A stretch of 64,000 nucleotides of DNA from Planomonospora sp. ID67723 (GTDB lineage Bacteria > Actinomycetota > Actinomycetes > Streptosporangiales > Streptosporangiaceae): positions 1 through 64,000 of the forward strand of contig NZ_JABTEZ010000002.1 in the NCBI RefSeq assembly GCF_015711605.1, given 5' to 3'. This document shows positions 10,548 to 20,003 of the stretch, one piece after another; positions within the stretch are counted from its first letter, which is position 1; each line of letters opens with the position of its first letter. The position numbers and the translations under genes are program-made. Under the pieces are notes generated by a model. That model saw only the letters and a program-made list of their open reading frames with translations. It had not been told where the DNA came from and did not search any database.

Positions 10548-11846
10548 ATGAGAATCCTTCTTGTGGGAGCCGGCGGCGTCGGCTCCGCCGTCGTTCCGAT
10601 CGCCGCCCGCCGAGATTTCTTCGAACACATCGTGGTGGCGGACTCTAGACAGAGCCGCGCCGCCGAGGTGGTGGCCACGATCGGGGACCCGCGTTTCAGC
10701 GCCATCGCGCTGGACGCCTCGGACCAGGAGGCGGTCGAGGCCGCTCTCGCCGAGCACCGCTGTGACGTCCTCTTCAACGCGGTCGATCCGCGTTTCACCA
10801 TGCCGCTGTTCCGGGCCGCCCTGAATACCGGCGCGCACTACCTGGACATGGCGATGTCCCTGTCACGGCCCCACCCCCGCAGGCCGTACGAGCTGACCGG
10901 GGTCAAACTGGGCGACGAGCAGTTCGCCATGGACGCGGCCTGGCGCGACTCGGGCAGGCTGGCGCTGGTGGGCATGGGCGTCGAGCCGGGCCTGGCCGAC
11001 GTGTTCGCCCGCTACGCCGCCGACCATCTCTTCTCCGAGATCGAGGAGATCGGCATCCGCGACGGGTCGAACCTCGTGGTGGAGGGGCACGACTTCGCGC
11101 CGACCTTCTCCATCTGGACGACCATCGAGGAGTGCCTCAACCCCCCGGTGGTCTGGGAGGACGGGACCTGGCACACCACCGAGCCGTTCAGTGAGCCGGA
11201 GGTGTTCGACTTCCCCGAGGGCATCGGCCCGGTCGAGTGCGTCAACGTCGAGCACGAGGAGGTCCTGCTCGTCCCGCGCTGGATCGACGCCAAGCGGGTG
11301 ACGTTCAAGTACGGCCTCGGTGAGGAGTTCATCGGCGTCCTGAAGACCCTGCGCAAGCTCGGGCTGGACAGCGCGGACAAGATCCGGGTCGGCGGCGTCG
11401 AGGCCTCGCCGCGCGACGTGGTCGCGGCCCGGCTGCCCGACCCGGCCACGCTCGGCGACCGGATGCGCGGCAAGACCTGCGCCGGAACATGGGTGAAGGG
11501 CACCGGCACGGACGGCGAGCCACGCGAGGTCTACCTGTATCACGTGGTGGACAACGAGTGGTCCATGCGCGAGTACGGCAGCCAGGCCGTGGTCTGGCAG
11601 ACCGCGGTGCACCCGGTGGTCGCCCTGGAGCTGCTGGCCACCGGGGTCTGGTCGGGCGCGGGTGTGCTCGGGCCGGAGGCGTTCGACGCGGTGCCGTTCC
11701 TGAACCTGCTGAACGCCTACGGCTCGCCGTGGGGGATGCGGGAGGAGATTGCCGGAGTCGGGAAGGCCCGGCAGGAGGAGCGGATGCTCCCGGCCGGGCG
11801 GATCCACGAGACGGCGCAGCCGGGCGAGGTGCTTCTCTCGGCCTGA
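10548..11846 (+). CDS. Saccharopine dehydrogenase family oxidoreductase
   Basis: A 432-aa NAD(P)-dependent protein. The N-terminal Rossmann motif GAGGVGSAV (residues 7-15) is followed by an acidic residue in VVADSRQS; NAVDPRFTMPL and the C-terminal region fit the saccharopine dehydrogenase/LYS9 fold, which also includes carboxynorspermidine synthases. It is therefore a reductase or lyase acting on an amino-acid or polyamine C-N adduct. Its place between a polyamine-type binding protein and a peptide transporter supports amino-compound metabolism, but the substrate is inference. It is ended by the hairpin at 11959-11997. Confidence 0.8.
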   Translation: MRILLVGAGGVGSAVVPIAARRDFFEHIVVADSRQSRAAEVVATIGDPRFSAIALDASDQEAVEAALAEHRCDVLFNAVDPRFTMPLFRAALNTGAHYLDMAMSLSRPHPRRPYELTGVKLGDEQFAMDAAWRDSGRLALVGMGVEPGLADVFARYAADHLFSEIEEIGIRDGSNLVVEGHDFAPTFSIWTTIEECLNPPVVWEDGTWHTTEPFSEPEVFDFPEGIGPVECVNVEHEEVLLVPRWIDAKRVTFKYGLGEEFIGVLKTLRKLGLDSADKIRVGGVEASPRDVVAARLPDPATLGDRMRGKTCAGTWVKGTGTDGEPREVYLYHVVDNEWSMREYGSQAVVWQTAVHPVVALELLATGVWSGAGVLGPEAFDAVPFLNLLNAYGSPWGMREEIAGVGKARQEERMLPAGRIHETAQPGEVLLSA

Positions 11847-12275
11847 TCTCGCAGGACGGTCCGGCGGGCCCGATGCCGGCCCGTGGTGGCGGTGGGCTCT
11901 GCGAGTCCGCGGCGGCAGGCCCCGTGTCTGTCTCCGGGCCGATCTCCGCGTTGACATGTGAGGGCGGTGACCAGGTCGTTCCTGGTCACCGCCCTCAGCC
12001 GTACAGGGGTGTAGCCGACGGATGCGGTGCTGTCGGCCGGCGACGGACGCTACATCGTTCGGAAGCCCCGCTGTGTTACAGAATCCGGACATTGTTACGC
12101 CTGATCGTTACACGGAACATCCGATCTCTGCCGTTGCCGCAGGTATCGTTTCCATCATCCCGTATAAATCATGAAAAACGGGATTAATCGTGCATTCGTA
12201 GGGGTTTTGGCATGCCTGCATATCGGGTCGGCCATGGTGCCCCTCACGCTCTCGGCGACACACGAGGGGAGGACG
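11847..12275. other. Intergenic region: terminator plus peptide-transporter promoter
   Basis: 429 bp. The left part holds the hairpin at 11959-11997. The right part is notably AT-rich (about 12070-12200) and has three GTTAC motifs (12075, 12094, 12107), suggesting the promoter of the peptide ABC operon. An ATG at 12171 is in frame with the first permease, but the well-placed GGGGAGG before 12276 argues against it. Confidence 0.55.
11959..11997 (+). terminator. Long-stem hairpin terminator
   Basis: A 17-bp perfect stem (11959-11975 with 11981-11997) and 5-nt loop TCGTT lie about 110 bp beyond the saccharopine-dehydrogenase-like gene. No T-run follows; function as a terminator is inferred from stem strength and position between operons. 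Confidence 0.7.
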
Positions 12276-13253
12276 ATGGGCGTCTACCTGCTGAAGCGGC
12301 TGGTCAGCAATGTCCTGCTGGTGGCGATCGCCGCGAGCATGGCCTACTTCCTCGCCGCGACCAGCCTCAACCCGCGCGCCAAGTATGAAGGCCGGCAGCC
12401 GCCGGTGGCGGAGTCGGTCGTCGACGCGACGCTGGAACAGTACAACCTCAACGACAAGACACCGGTCTTCGAGAGGTATGTCACCTGGGTCTCCGGGGTC
12501 GCCACAGGCGACCTGGGCAAGACCTGGGACGGCAAGTCCATCAACGCCGAGATGAGCCGCCGCGTCGGCGTCAGCCTGCGGCTGCTGTTCGTCGGCACGA
12601 TCGTCGGTTCTGTCATCGGCGTCACCGTCGGCGCCTACGCCGCGGTCAAGCAGTATCGGCTCAGCGACCGGGTCATCGGGGTGAGCGCCTTCGTCGTCAT
12701 GGCGGTTCCGGTCTTCGTGCTCGCGACGATGCTCACTCTCGTCGCGGTGGGGATCAACGACACGCTGGGCTTCACACTCCTGGAGTACACCGGTGAGTAC
12801 AACCCGGCGCTGAGCGGCTGGGACCAGTTCACCAACCGGCTCAACCACCTGATCCTGCCGACGATCTCCCTCAGTCTCGGGCAGATCGCCTTCTACAGCC
12901 GGATCCAGCGGAACATGATGCTCGACGTGCTGGGCCAGGACTTCGTCCGCACCGCCCGGGCCAAGGGCCTCAGTCGCAGGACCGCGCTGTTCAAGCACGC
13001 ACTGCGGACCTCGCTGGTCCCGGCCGCGACCTACTTCGCCTTCGCGTTCGGCACGCTGCTGACCGGCGCGACCTTCACCGAGAAGATCTTCGGCTGGCAC
13101 GGCATGGGTGCCTGGCTGGTCGACTCGATCCACTCCCACGACGTCAACGCGGTCGCCGCGGTGAGTCTGTTCGCTGCCGTCTGCGTCCTGGTCGCCGGAT
13201 TCCTCTCGGACCTGATCGTGGCGGCCCTCGACCCCCGGGTGCGGGTGAGCTAG
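12276..13253 (+). CDS. Oligopeptide-type ABC transporter permease (OppB/DppB)
   Basis: A 325-aa inner-membrane permease. It starts with the family-typical MGVYLLKRLVSN and a first TM helix, then a periplasmic loop and about five further TM segments. The cytoplasmic EAA-type loop is visible as DFVRTARAKGLSRRTALFKHALR. With the next three genes it forms a complete peptide/nickel-class importer. ATG 12276 has GGGGAGG upstream. The next permease starts immediately after its stop, implying translational coupling. Confidence 0.9.
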   Translation: MGVYLLKRLVSNVLLVAIAASMAYFLAATSLNPRAKYEGRQPPVAESVVDATLEQYNLNDKTPVFERYVTWVSGVATGDLGKTWDGKSINAEMSRRVGVSLRLLFVGTIVGSVIGVTVGAYAAVKQYRLSDRVIGVSAFVVMAVPVFVLATMLTLVAVGINDTLGFTLLEYTGEYNPALSGWDQFTNRLNHLILPTISLSLGQIAFYSRIQRNMMLDVLGQDFVRTARAKGLSRRTALFKHALRTSLVPAATYFAFAFGTLLTGATFTEKIFGWHGMGAWLVDSIHSHDVNAVAAVSLFAAVCVLVAGFLSDLIVAALDPRVRVS

Positions 13254-14093
13254 ATGCGTTCCAAGGTCACTCTCACCCGCCTGGCGCGGAACTCCCAGGC
13301 GCGGTACGGCACGCTCGCGCTGGTCCTGCTGCTGGCGCTGGCCTACATCGGCCCCTTCCTCGGTCCCCACGACTGGACCGACAAGGACTTCCTGGCCTTC
13401 CTCTCGCCGCCCTCGGCCGACCACTGGTGGGGCACCACCCAGATCGGCCAGGACGTCTACGCGGTCACGCTGCGCGGCATGCAGAAGTCGATCATCATCG
13501 GTTTCCTCGTCGCCCTGGTCTCCACCGGCCTGGCCGCCCTGGTCGGCGCCGCCGCCGGTTACTTCGGCGGCTGGGTGGACAAGGCCCTGATGTGGGGCGC
13601 CGACCTGCTGCTCGTGCTGCCCAGCTTCCTGATCATCGCGATCATCTCGCCGAGGCTCAAGGGCGGCTCCTGGCTGTGGTTCGTGGTCCTGCTCGCAGTC
13701 TTCTCCTGGATGATCACATCCCGGGTGGTCCGGAGCATGACGCTCTCGCTGCGGGAACGTGAGTTCGTGCTGGCTGCCCAGTACATGGGCATCCCCGGCT
13801 GGAAGATCATCGTGCGGCACATCGTGCCGAACCTGTCCTCCCTGCTGATCATCGACGCCACCATCAACGTCAGCGGCGCGATCATCGGTGAGGCCGCGCT
13901 CTCGTTCTTCGGGTTCGGCGTCCAGCCACCCGACGTCTCACTGGGCACGCTGATCGCCGCCGGAAGCAATCAGGTCACCGGTTATCCATGGCTGTTCCTC
14001 TTCCCGGCCGGACTCCTCGTGCTCCTCGTGCTCAGCATCAACCTCATCGGCGACGGTCTGCGCGACGCGCTCGACCCGGGGAGCAACAAGTGA
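13254..14093 (+). CDS. Oligopeptide-type ABC transporter permease (OppC/DppC)
   Basis: A 279-aa permease with about six TM segments. It shows the OppC features [19 protein letters not shown] before the transport domain and an EAA loop ([25 protein letters not shown]). Its ATG directly abuts the upstream stop codon, and its own stop overlaps the start of the ATPase by four bases, so the three proteins are made as a coupled unit. It partners the OppB-like subunit in the membrane channel. Confidence 0.9.
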   Translation: MRSKVTLTRLARNSQARYGTLALVLLLALAYIGPFLGPHDWTDKDFLAFLSPPSADHWWGTTQIGQDVYAVTLRGMQKSIIIGFLVALVSTGLAALVGAAAGYFGGWVDKALMWGADLLLVLPSFLIIAIISPRLKGGSWLWFVVLLAVFSWMITSRVVRSMTLSLREREFVLAAQYMGIPGWKIIVRHIVPNLSSLLIIDATINVSGAIIGEAALSFFGFGVQPPDVSLGTLIAAGSNQVTGYPWLFLFPAGLLVLLVLSINLIGDGLRDALDPGSNK

Positions 14094-16186
14094 ACGAGCC
14101 GACCACCGGGCGCGACGCGCCCATCCTCGAGGTGAACGACCTCAACGTCACCTTCCGCGGCGGTATCAAGGCCGTGCGCGGCGTGAGCTACCGGCTCGAC
14201 CGGGGTGAGGTCCTCGGCATCGTCGGCGAGTCCGGGTCCGGAAAGTCGGTGACCTCGCTGGCGGTCATGGGCCTGCTCCCCGAGGGCGCCGAGGTCAGCG
14301 GCTCGGTCAAGCTGCACGGCAAGGAGCTGATCGGCGCGCGGGAGGAGGACCTCACGCGGCTCCGCGGCAAGAGCATCGGCATGATCTTCCAGGACCCGCT
14401 GTCCGCCTTCACCCCCGTCTACACCATCGGCGACCAGATCGCCGAGGCCGTACGGATCCACCAGAAGGTCGGCCGGGACAAGGCCGCCAGGCGCGCCGTC
14501 GAGCTGCTGGACCTCGTCGGCATCCCGCATCCGGACGTCCGGGCCAAGGCGTTCCCGCACGAGTTCTCCGGCGGCATGCGCCAGCGCGCGATGATCGCCA
14601 TGGCCATCGCCAACGACCCCGACGTGCTGATCTGCGACGAGCCGACCACCGCACTCGACGTCACCATCCAGGCACAGGTGCTGGAGGTGCTCAAGACCGC
14701 GCAGCGCGAGACCGGCGCCGGAATCGTGATGATCACCCACGATCTGGGCGTCGTCGCGGGCCTGGCCGACCGGGTGCTGGTGATGTACGCCGGCAAGCCC
14801 GTCGAGACGGGCACCGTGGACGAGATCTACTACCGCCCGCGGCAGCCGTACACGATGGGTCTGCTCGCCTCGATCCCGCGCATGGACCGGCCGACCGAGC
14901 GGCTGATCCCGATCGAGGGCAATCCGCCCTCGCCCGCGGCGCTCCCGCCGGGCTGCCCGTTCGCGCCGCGCTGCCCGCTCCGGGTCGAGGCGTGCGAGGA
15001 CGCCGAGCCCGGACTGGAGCGGATCGGCACCGGCGGCCGCATGTCGGCCTGCATCCGCTCGCACGAGATCGACCTCAAGGGCCTGGACGGCGCGACCGTC
15101 TACCCGGTCCCGGAGGCCGTCGTTCGGCAGGAGGAGAACAGGCCGCGCGCCGAGCGGGAGACCGTGCTGAAGGTGGACGGCCTGATCCGGCACTACCCGC
15201 TGATGAAGGGCGCAGTCTTCAAGCGCCGGGTCGGCACCGTCTACGCGGTGGACGGCATCAGCTTCGACATCGCCGAGGGCGAGACGCTGGCCCTGGTCGG
15301 TGAGTCGGGCTGCGGCAAGACCACCACACTCCAGCAGATCATGCAGTTGCAGCCCCCGCAGGGCGGTACGGTCGTGGTGCTCGGCGAGGACAGCGCGAAG
15401 CTCGACAGGGCCGGGCGCAAGGGGCTCCGCAAGGACCTGCAGATCGTCTTCCAGGACCCGATGGCCGCGCTCGACCCGCGCATGCCGGTCGGCGACATCC
15501 TTGCCGAGCCGCTGCGCGCGCACGGCTACGGGGACGGCAAGGCCGTCCGGGCCAGGGTCGCCGAGTTGCTCACGCTGGTCGGCCTGGCGCCCGAGCACGC
15601 CGAGCGCTACCCGCAGCACTTCTCCGGAGGCCAGCGCCAGCGCATCGGCATCGCCCGCGCCCTGGCGCTGGAGCCGAAGCTGATCGTGCTGGACGAGCCG
15701 GTCTCGGCGCTGGACGTGTCCATCCAGGCGGGCGTGATCAACCTTCTGGAGGATCTGAAGGTCAGGCTGGGCCTGTCCTACCTGTTCGTCGCGCACGACC
15801 TGTCGGTGGTCCGGCACCTCGCCGACCGGGTCGCCGTCATGTACCTCGGCAAGATCGCCGAGATCGGCACGGTGGACGGGGTGTACGGCAACCCCGCCCA
15901 CCCCTACACGCGGGCGCTGCTGTCGGCGATCCCGCTGCCCGACCCCGAGCTGGAGCGCACCCGCACGCGCATCCTGCTGGAGGGCGACCTGCCCAGCCCC
16001 GCAGACCCCCCGTCGGGCTGCCGCTTCCGCACCCGCTGCCCCAAGCGCGCCCTGCTGGGCGAGGCCGAGGCGCGCAAGTGCGCGGAGGCGGAGCCCGCCG
16101 TCGTACGGCTCGCGCCCGCCGGAGACCACGGCGTCGCCTGCCACTATCCCGAGAACACCGAGGCCGTCGCGGCCCCGGGTGTGTGA
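14090..16186 (+). CDS. Fused double ATPase of peptide ABC transporter (DppD-DppF type)
   Basis: A 698-aa protein containing two complete ABC ATPase domains in tandem. The first has Walker A GESGSGKS, signature FSGGMRQR and Walker B VLICDEPT; the second has Walker A GESGCGKT, signature FSGGQRQR and Walker B LIVLDEPV. Each half ends with the oligopeptide/dipeptide transporter C-terminal motif containing clustered Cys ([10 protein letters not shown] and [10 protein letters not shown]). One polypeptide thus supplies both nucleotide-binding subunits. GTG 14090 overlaps the preceding permease stop (GTGA). This fusion is common in actinobacteria. Confidence 0.92.
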   Translation: MNEPTTGRDAPILEVNDLNVTFRGGIKAVRGVSYRLDRGEVLGIVGESGSGKSVTSLAVMGLLPEGAEVSGSVKLHGKELIGAREEDLTRLRGKSIGMIFQDPLSAFTPVYTIGDQIAEAVRIHQKVGRDKAARRAVELLDLVGIPHPDVRAKAFPHEFSGGMRQRAMIAMAIANDPDVLICDEPTTALDVTIQAQVLEVLKTAQRETGAGIVMITHDLGVVAGLADRVLVMYAGKPVETGTVDEIYYRPRQPYTMGLLASIPRMDRPTERLIPIEGNPPSPAALPPGCPFAPRCPLRVEACEDAEPGLERIGTGGRMSACIRSHEIDLKGLDGATVYPVPEAVVRQEENRPRAERETVLKVDGLIRHYPLMKGAVFKRRVGTVYAVDGISFDIAEGETLALVGESGCGKTTTLQQIMQLQPPQGGTVVVLGEDSAKLDRAGRKGLRKDLQIVFQDPMAALDPRMPVGDILAEPLRAHGYGDGKAVRARVAELLTLVGLAPEHAERYPQHFSGGQRQRIGIARALALEPKLIVLDEPVSALDVSIQAGVINLLEDLKVRLGLSYLFVAHDLSVVRHLADRVAVMYLGKIAEIGTVDGVYGNPAHPYTRALLSAIPLPDPELERTRTRILLEGDLPSPADPPSGCRFRTRCPKRALLGEAEARKCAEAEPAVVRLAPAGDHGVACHYPENTEAVAAPGV

Positions 16187-16208
16187 AATCCCTGTGTTGG
16201 AGGAACAC

Positions 16209-17912
16209 GTGAAGGTTGGCTACAAGGCCGCCGCCGGAGCCGCGCTCCTGGCCCTGGCCCTCACCGCCTGCGGCGGCGCCGCCGACAAGCCCAAGGCCGC
16301 CTCGAGCGAGGCCGCCAAGGAGGCCGCGGCGCAGCTCCCGAGCAGCACCATCAACCCCGTCCCCTACGAGCAGGTCGCCGACGGCGGCACCCTGACGCTG
16401 GCGCTCAGCTCGTGGCAGGCCAACTGGAACTACAACCAGGTCAACGGCACCCACGCCAACACCGATGACGTCATCGAGCTGCTCATGCCGAGCACGGGCC
16501 GCGCCGACGACAAGGCCGACGTCACCAACCTCCCGGACTACGTGACCGAGTGGAAGATGGAGATCAAGGACGGCGTCCAGACCGTCGCCTACAAGCTCCA
16601 CGAGAAGGCCGCCTGGTCGGACGGCACCCCGATCACCTACAAGGACTTCCAGGCGCAGTGGAAGGCCCTCAACGGCTCCGACAAGAAGTACCAGGTCACC
16701 TCGACCGACGGCTACGACCGCGTCAAGTCGGTGGAGAAGGGCGCCACCGACAAGGACGTCGTGGTGACCTTCGAGAAGAACTACCCGGACTGGAAGGGCA
16801 TGTTCTCGCCCCTCTACCCGGCCTCCACCAACGCCGACCCCGAGGCGTTCAACAAGGGCTGGATCGGCAAGCTCCCGGTCACCGCGGGCCCGTTCAAGGT
16901 CGAGAAGGTCGAGGAGACCACCAAGACCGTCACCCTGGTCCGTGACGAGAAGTGGTGGGGCCGCAAGGCCAAGCTCGACAAGGTGCTCTTCCGCGCCATC
17001 GAGGACGGCGCGACGATGAACGCCTTCGCCAACGGCGAGATCGACGCCTTCGAGATCCCGGCCAACGCCTCCGACCTCAAGCGGGCCAAGGAGGTGCCGA
17101 ACGTCGACATCCGCAAGGCGGCGGCCCCGAACTGGCGTCATTTCACCGTCAACGGCTCGGCCGAGCTGCTGAAGGACAAGTCGGTCCGCCAGGCCGTCTC
17201 CATGGGCATCAACCGCGAGACGATCGCCGCGTCCGACCTCAAGGACATGGACTGGCCGATCCAGACCCTCGGCAACCACCTGTACATGAACACCCACAAG
17301 GGTTATGTGGACAACTCCGGCGAGGTCGGCAAGTACAACCCTACGATGGCCAAGCAGCTCCTGGACGCCGCGGGCTGGAAGCAGGAGGGCGAGTACCGCA
17401 AGAAGGACGGCAAGGAGTTCGCCATCCGCTTCACCTACCCGGCCTCGGTGGCGGTCGCCAAGCAGGAGGGCGAGCTTACCCAGGCGATGCTGAAGGAGAT
17501 CGGCGTCAAGGTCAACGTCGAGCCGGTCCCGGACGACAAGTTCTTCGACGACTACGTCATCCCCGGCAACTTCGACATCGCGCCGTTCTCCTGGCTGGGC
17601 ACGCCGTTCCCGAACGGTTCCCTGCCGCAGATCTACAAGACGCCGGAGAGCGCCGAGAACTACGGCAGCAACTTCCCGCGCGTCGGCACCCCCGAGTTGG
17701 ACGCCCTGATCGAGCAGGCGGCCGGCGAGATGGACTCGCAGAAGGCCATCGACCTGGGCAACCAGGCTGACAAGCTGATCTGGGACCTGGTCCACACCAT
17801 CCCGATGTACCAGCGTCCGAGCATCTACGCGGTCAAGAAGAACCTGGCCAACTACGGCGCCTTCGGCTTCGCCGACCCGAAGGACTGGACCGCCGTCGGC
17901 TTCACCAAGTAA
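16209..17912 (+). CDS. Peptide-type ABC transporter substrate-binding lipoprotein
   Basis: A 567-aa SBP_bac_5 family protein. The N-terminus has a lipoprotein signal with lipobox LTAC and Cys21 as the acylation site, so the mature protein is anchored outside the membrane. The binding domain runs from about residue 60 (GGTLTLALSSWQANWNYNQ) to the end, with WSDGTPITYKDF and FNKGWIGKLPVTAGPF typical of peptide and heme binders. It is the last gene of the four-gene transporter, 22 bp after the ATPase, with a strong GGAGGA ribosome site before GTG 16209. A hairpin at 17957 ends the operon. Confidence 0.9.
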   Translation: MKVGYKAAAGAALLALALTACGGAADKPKAASSEAAKEAAAQLPSSTINPVPYEQVADGGTLTLALSSWQANWNYNQVNGTHANTDDVIELLMPSTGRADDKADVTNLPDYVTEWKMEIKDGVQTVAYKLHEKAAWSDGTPITYKDFQAQWKALNGSDKKYQVTSTDGYDRVKSVEKGATDKDVVVTFEKNYPDWKGMFSPLYPASTNADPEAFNKGWIGKLPVTAGPFKVEKVEETTKTVTLVRDEKWWGRKAKLDKVLFRAIEDGATMNAFANGEIDAFEIPANASDLKRAKEVPNVDIRKAAAPNWRHFTVNGSAELLKDKSVRQAVSMGINRETIAASDLKDMDWPIQTLGNHLYMNTHKGYVDNSGEVGKYNPTMAKQLLDAAGWKQEGEYRKKDGKEFAIRFTYPASVAVAKQEGELTQAMLKEIGVKVNVEPVPDDKFFDDYVIPGNFDIAPFSWLGTPFPNGSLPQIYKTPESAENYGSNFPRVGTPELDALIEQAAGEMDSQKAIDLGNQADKLIWDLVHTIPMYQRPSIYAVKKNLANYGAFGFADPKDWTAVGFTK

Positions 17913-17956
17913 GTCCCGGCGTCCGTCGGCCTCGCCCGGCGAGCCCGGCCGTCCCG

Positions 17957-17989
17957 CGTGCCCTCCTCGATCCGGCGGGGGAGGGCACG
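17957..17989 (+). terminator. Terminator of the peptide ABC operon
   Basis: A 10-bp perfect stem CGTGCCCTCC/GGAGGGCACG (17957-17966 with 17980-17989) is followed by a pyrimidine-rich T-containing stretch (TCCCTTTCCTGACCTTTCT). It lies 45 bp after the last gene of the operon. Confidence 0.7.
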
Positions 17990-18128
17990 TCCCTTTCCTG
18001 ACCTTTCTCGCTCGTCGGGGCTGCCTCGCCTGCCCGGCCTCGTCCGGCGGGGCCGTGCGGTTCGGCCCCGGAGCCCCGGTGCGGGCCTTCTTCGGGGGGA
18101 ATCCTCCGGGAACCGCCCGCGGACCCCT

Positions 18129-18341
18129 TCAGGAGAAGGCCACCCGGCGGGGGAAGGGATAGACGTTCTCCACCGGCTCGGGGGCCAGCGCGTCCGCGCA
18201 CTCGTGGCAGGCGAACAGGGTGGCCTGGTTGGGCAGGCGGCCGATCCTGACCTTCGGCCGAGGCCACTTCTTGTGGCAGGCCACGCAGGCGTCGCCGTCG
18301 CATTGGGCGCGGGTCAGGCCTTCAGGGTCGAACATCATCAT
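18129..18341 (-). CDS. Small Cys-rich putative zinc-binding protein
   Basis: A 70-aa protein with two pairs of cysteines, CVACHKKWPRP and FACHECADAL, with an additional Cys in AQCDGD. The CxxC...CxxC spacing suggests a structural zinc site. The tail (PVENVYPFPRRVAFS) has no recognisable domain. Three consecutive in-frame ATGs (18341, 18338, 18335) are possible starts, with only a weak purine-rich site upstream. I do not recognise its function; coding is supported by the ordered Cys pattern. It is flanked by unrelated genes. Confidence 0.6.
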   Translation of the reverse strand: MMMFDPEGLTRAQCDGDACVACHKKWPRPKVRIGRLPNQATLFACHECADALAPEPVENVYPFPRRVAFS

Positions 18342-18495
18342 GGTCCGTACCGTTCTGGTCGGCCTCCAGTTCACCACGCCTCCTGTCCTGATCACTTGGA
18401 CACCTGTCGGAACCGTTATAACGCCGCTACCCCCGGTGATCGCTTTGCTGGGGGCCAAGCGAGGGTTAAATCGCCTCCAGGGCGTGATTCGCTTA

Positions 18496-18540
18496 ACGAC
18501 AAAAGGGGCACCAGGCATCAAGCCGGGTGCCCCTTGTCGT
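18496..18540 (-). terminator. Terminator of gabT
   Basis: ACGAC plus AA plus GGGGCACC pairs with GGTGCCCC plus TT plus GTCGT, with two unpaired A residues on one side, giving a 15-bp stem around a 13-nt loop. It lies 14 bp downstream of the gabT stop codon on the minus strand. Confidence 0.7.
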
Positions 18541-18553
18541 GGGTTTGAAACTG

Positions 18554-19906
18554 TCAGATCTCAGCGATGATCTTCTCGAGGATCGTCAGGCCCTCTTCCA
18601 GCAGGTGGTCGGGCATGACCAGCGGCGGCAGGAAGCGCAGGACGTTGCCGTAGGTGCCGGCGGTCAGCACCAGCAGGCCCTCCGCGTGGCACCTCCTGGC
18701 GATCTCGCCCGCGGCCGTCGGGTGCGGCTCCTTGGTGCCGGGGACGACCAGCTCGATGGCGATCATCGCGCCGCGGCCCCGCACGTCCCCGATGACCGGG
18801 GCCTTCTCGGCGATGGCGCGCAGCCGGGGGAGCATGACCTCGCCGATGCGGCGGGCCCTGCCGGTCAGGTCCTCGGCCTCGATGGTCTCCAGCACGCCGA
18901 GTGCCGCCTCGCAGGCCAGCGGGTTGCCGCCGTAGGTGCCGCCCAGCCCGCCGACGTGAACCTTGTCGAGGATCTCGGCGCGGCCGGTGACGGCCGCCAG
19001 CGGCAGACCGCCCGCGATGCCCTTGGCGGTGACGATGATGTCGGGGACGATCCCCTCCTCCTCGCAGGCGAACAGGTGGCCGGTTCGGGAGAAGCCGGTC
19101 TGCACCTCGTCGGCGATGAAGACGATGCCGTTGGCCTTGCAGAACTCGGCGATCCTCGGCAGGAAGCCCTTGGCGGGCTCGATGAAGCCGCCCTCGCCCG
19201 CGATCGGCTCGATCACGACCGCCGCCACGTTCTCGGCGCCGACCTGCTTGTTGATCTGGTCGATCGCCTGGGCCGCGGCCTCCTCGGCGCAGTTCTCCGG
19301 ACCGGTCGGCCAGCGGAACGGGTAGGCCAGCGGCACCCGGTAGACCTCGGGGGCGAACGGGCCGAAGCGGTGCTTGTACGGCATGTTCTTGGCCGTCAGC
19401 GACATCGTCAGCAGGGTCCGGCCGTGGTAGCCGTGATCGAACACGACGACGGCCTGGCGGCCGGTGGCGTGCCGGGCGACCTTGACCGCGTTCTCCACGG
19501 CCTCGGCGCCGCTGTTGAGCAGGAAGGTGCGCTTGGCGTGGTCACCGGGGGTGATCTCGTTGAGCTTCTCGGCGACCTGCACGTACGACTCGTACGGCGT
19601 GACCATGAAGCAGGTGTGGGTGAAGTCCGCGACCTGCTTGCGAACCCGCTCGACCACGCGCGGGGCCGCGTTGCCGACACTGGTCACCGCGATGCCGGAG
19701 CCGAAGTCGATCAGGGAGTTGCCGTCGGCGTCGACGACGACACCGCCGCCGGCGTGCGTCACGAAGACCGGCAGCGTGGTGCCGATGCCCGGCGGGACGG
19801 CGGCCTGCTTGCGGGCGAACATCTCGCGGGACTTGGGGCCGGGGATCTCGGTGACGACGCGGCGCTCCTGCGGGAGCGACGGGCCGCCCTGGGGGACGGT
19901 GCTCAT
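18554..19906 (-). CDS. gabT: 4-aminobutyrate aminotransferase
   Basis: A 450-aa class III transaminase converting GABA and 2-oxoglutarate to succinate semialdehyde and glutamate. The family-typical beginning LPQERRVVTEIPGPKS, NSGAEAVENAVKVAR, Asp266 in ADEVQTGFSRTG and the PLP lysine Lys295 in TAKGIAGG are present. A PucR regulator is divergently transcribed about 100 bp away, matching the PucR-gab arrangement described in Corynebacterium, and an aldehyde dehydrogenase that could oxidise the product lies 2.4 kb on. ATG 19906 fits family length, though no clear Shine-Dalgarno is seen. Confidence 0.9.
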   Translation of the reverse strand: MSTVPQGGPSLPQERRVVTEIPGPKSREMFARKQAAVPPGIGTTLPVFVTHAGGGVVVDADGNSLIDFGSGIAVTSVGNAAPRVVERVRKQVADFTHTCFMVTPYESYVQVAEKLNEITPGDHAKRTFLLNSGAEAVENAVKVARHATGRQAVVVFDHGYHGRTLLTMSLTAKNMPYKHRFGPFAPEVYRVPLAYPFRWPTGPENCAEEAAAQAIDQINKQVGAENVAAVVIEPIAGEGGFIEPAKGFLPRIAEFCKANGIVFIADEVQTGFSRTGHLFACEEEGIVPDIIVTAKGIAGGLPLAAVTGRAEILDKVHVGGLGGTYGGNPLACEAALGVLETIEAEDLTGRARRIGEVMLPRLRAIAEKAPVIGDVRGRGAMIAIELVVPGTKEPHPTAAGEIARRCHAEGLLVLTAGTYGNVLRFLPPLVMPDHLLEEGLTILEKIIAEI

Positions 19907-20003
19907 GCTGTGAAGGTATGTCGGCCGCACCGGTATTCCGATGATGCACTATGGCAAAATTGCCGGAAGCGCTCTTGCCGTAACGTACAAACCGGGGGTG
20001 GTG

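Noticed and set aside
12171-12275. Upstream ATG extension of the OppB-like permease
   Set aside because: The start at 12276 has a strong ribosome-binding site and the family-typical N-terminus; the extension lies in an AT-rich promoter-like region.
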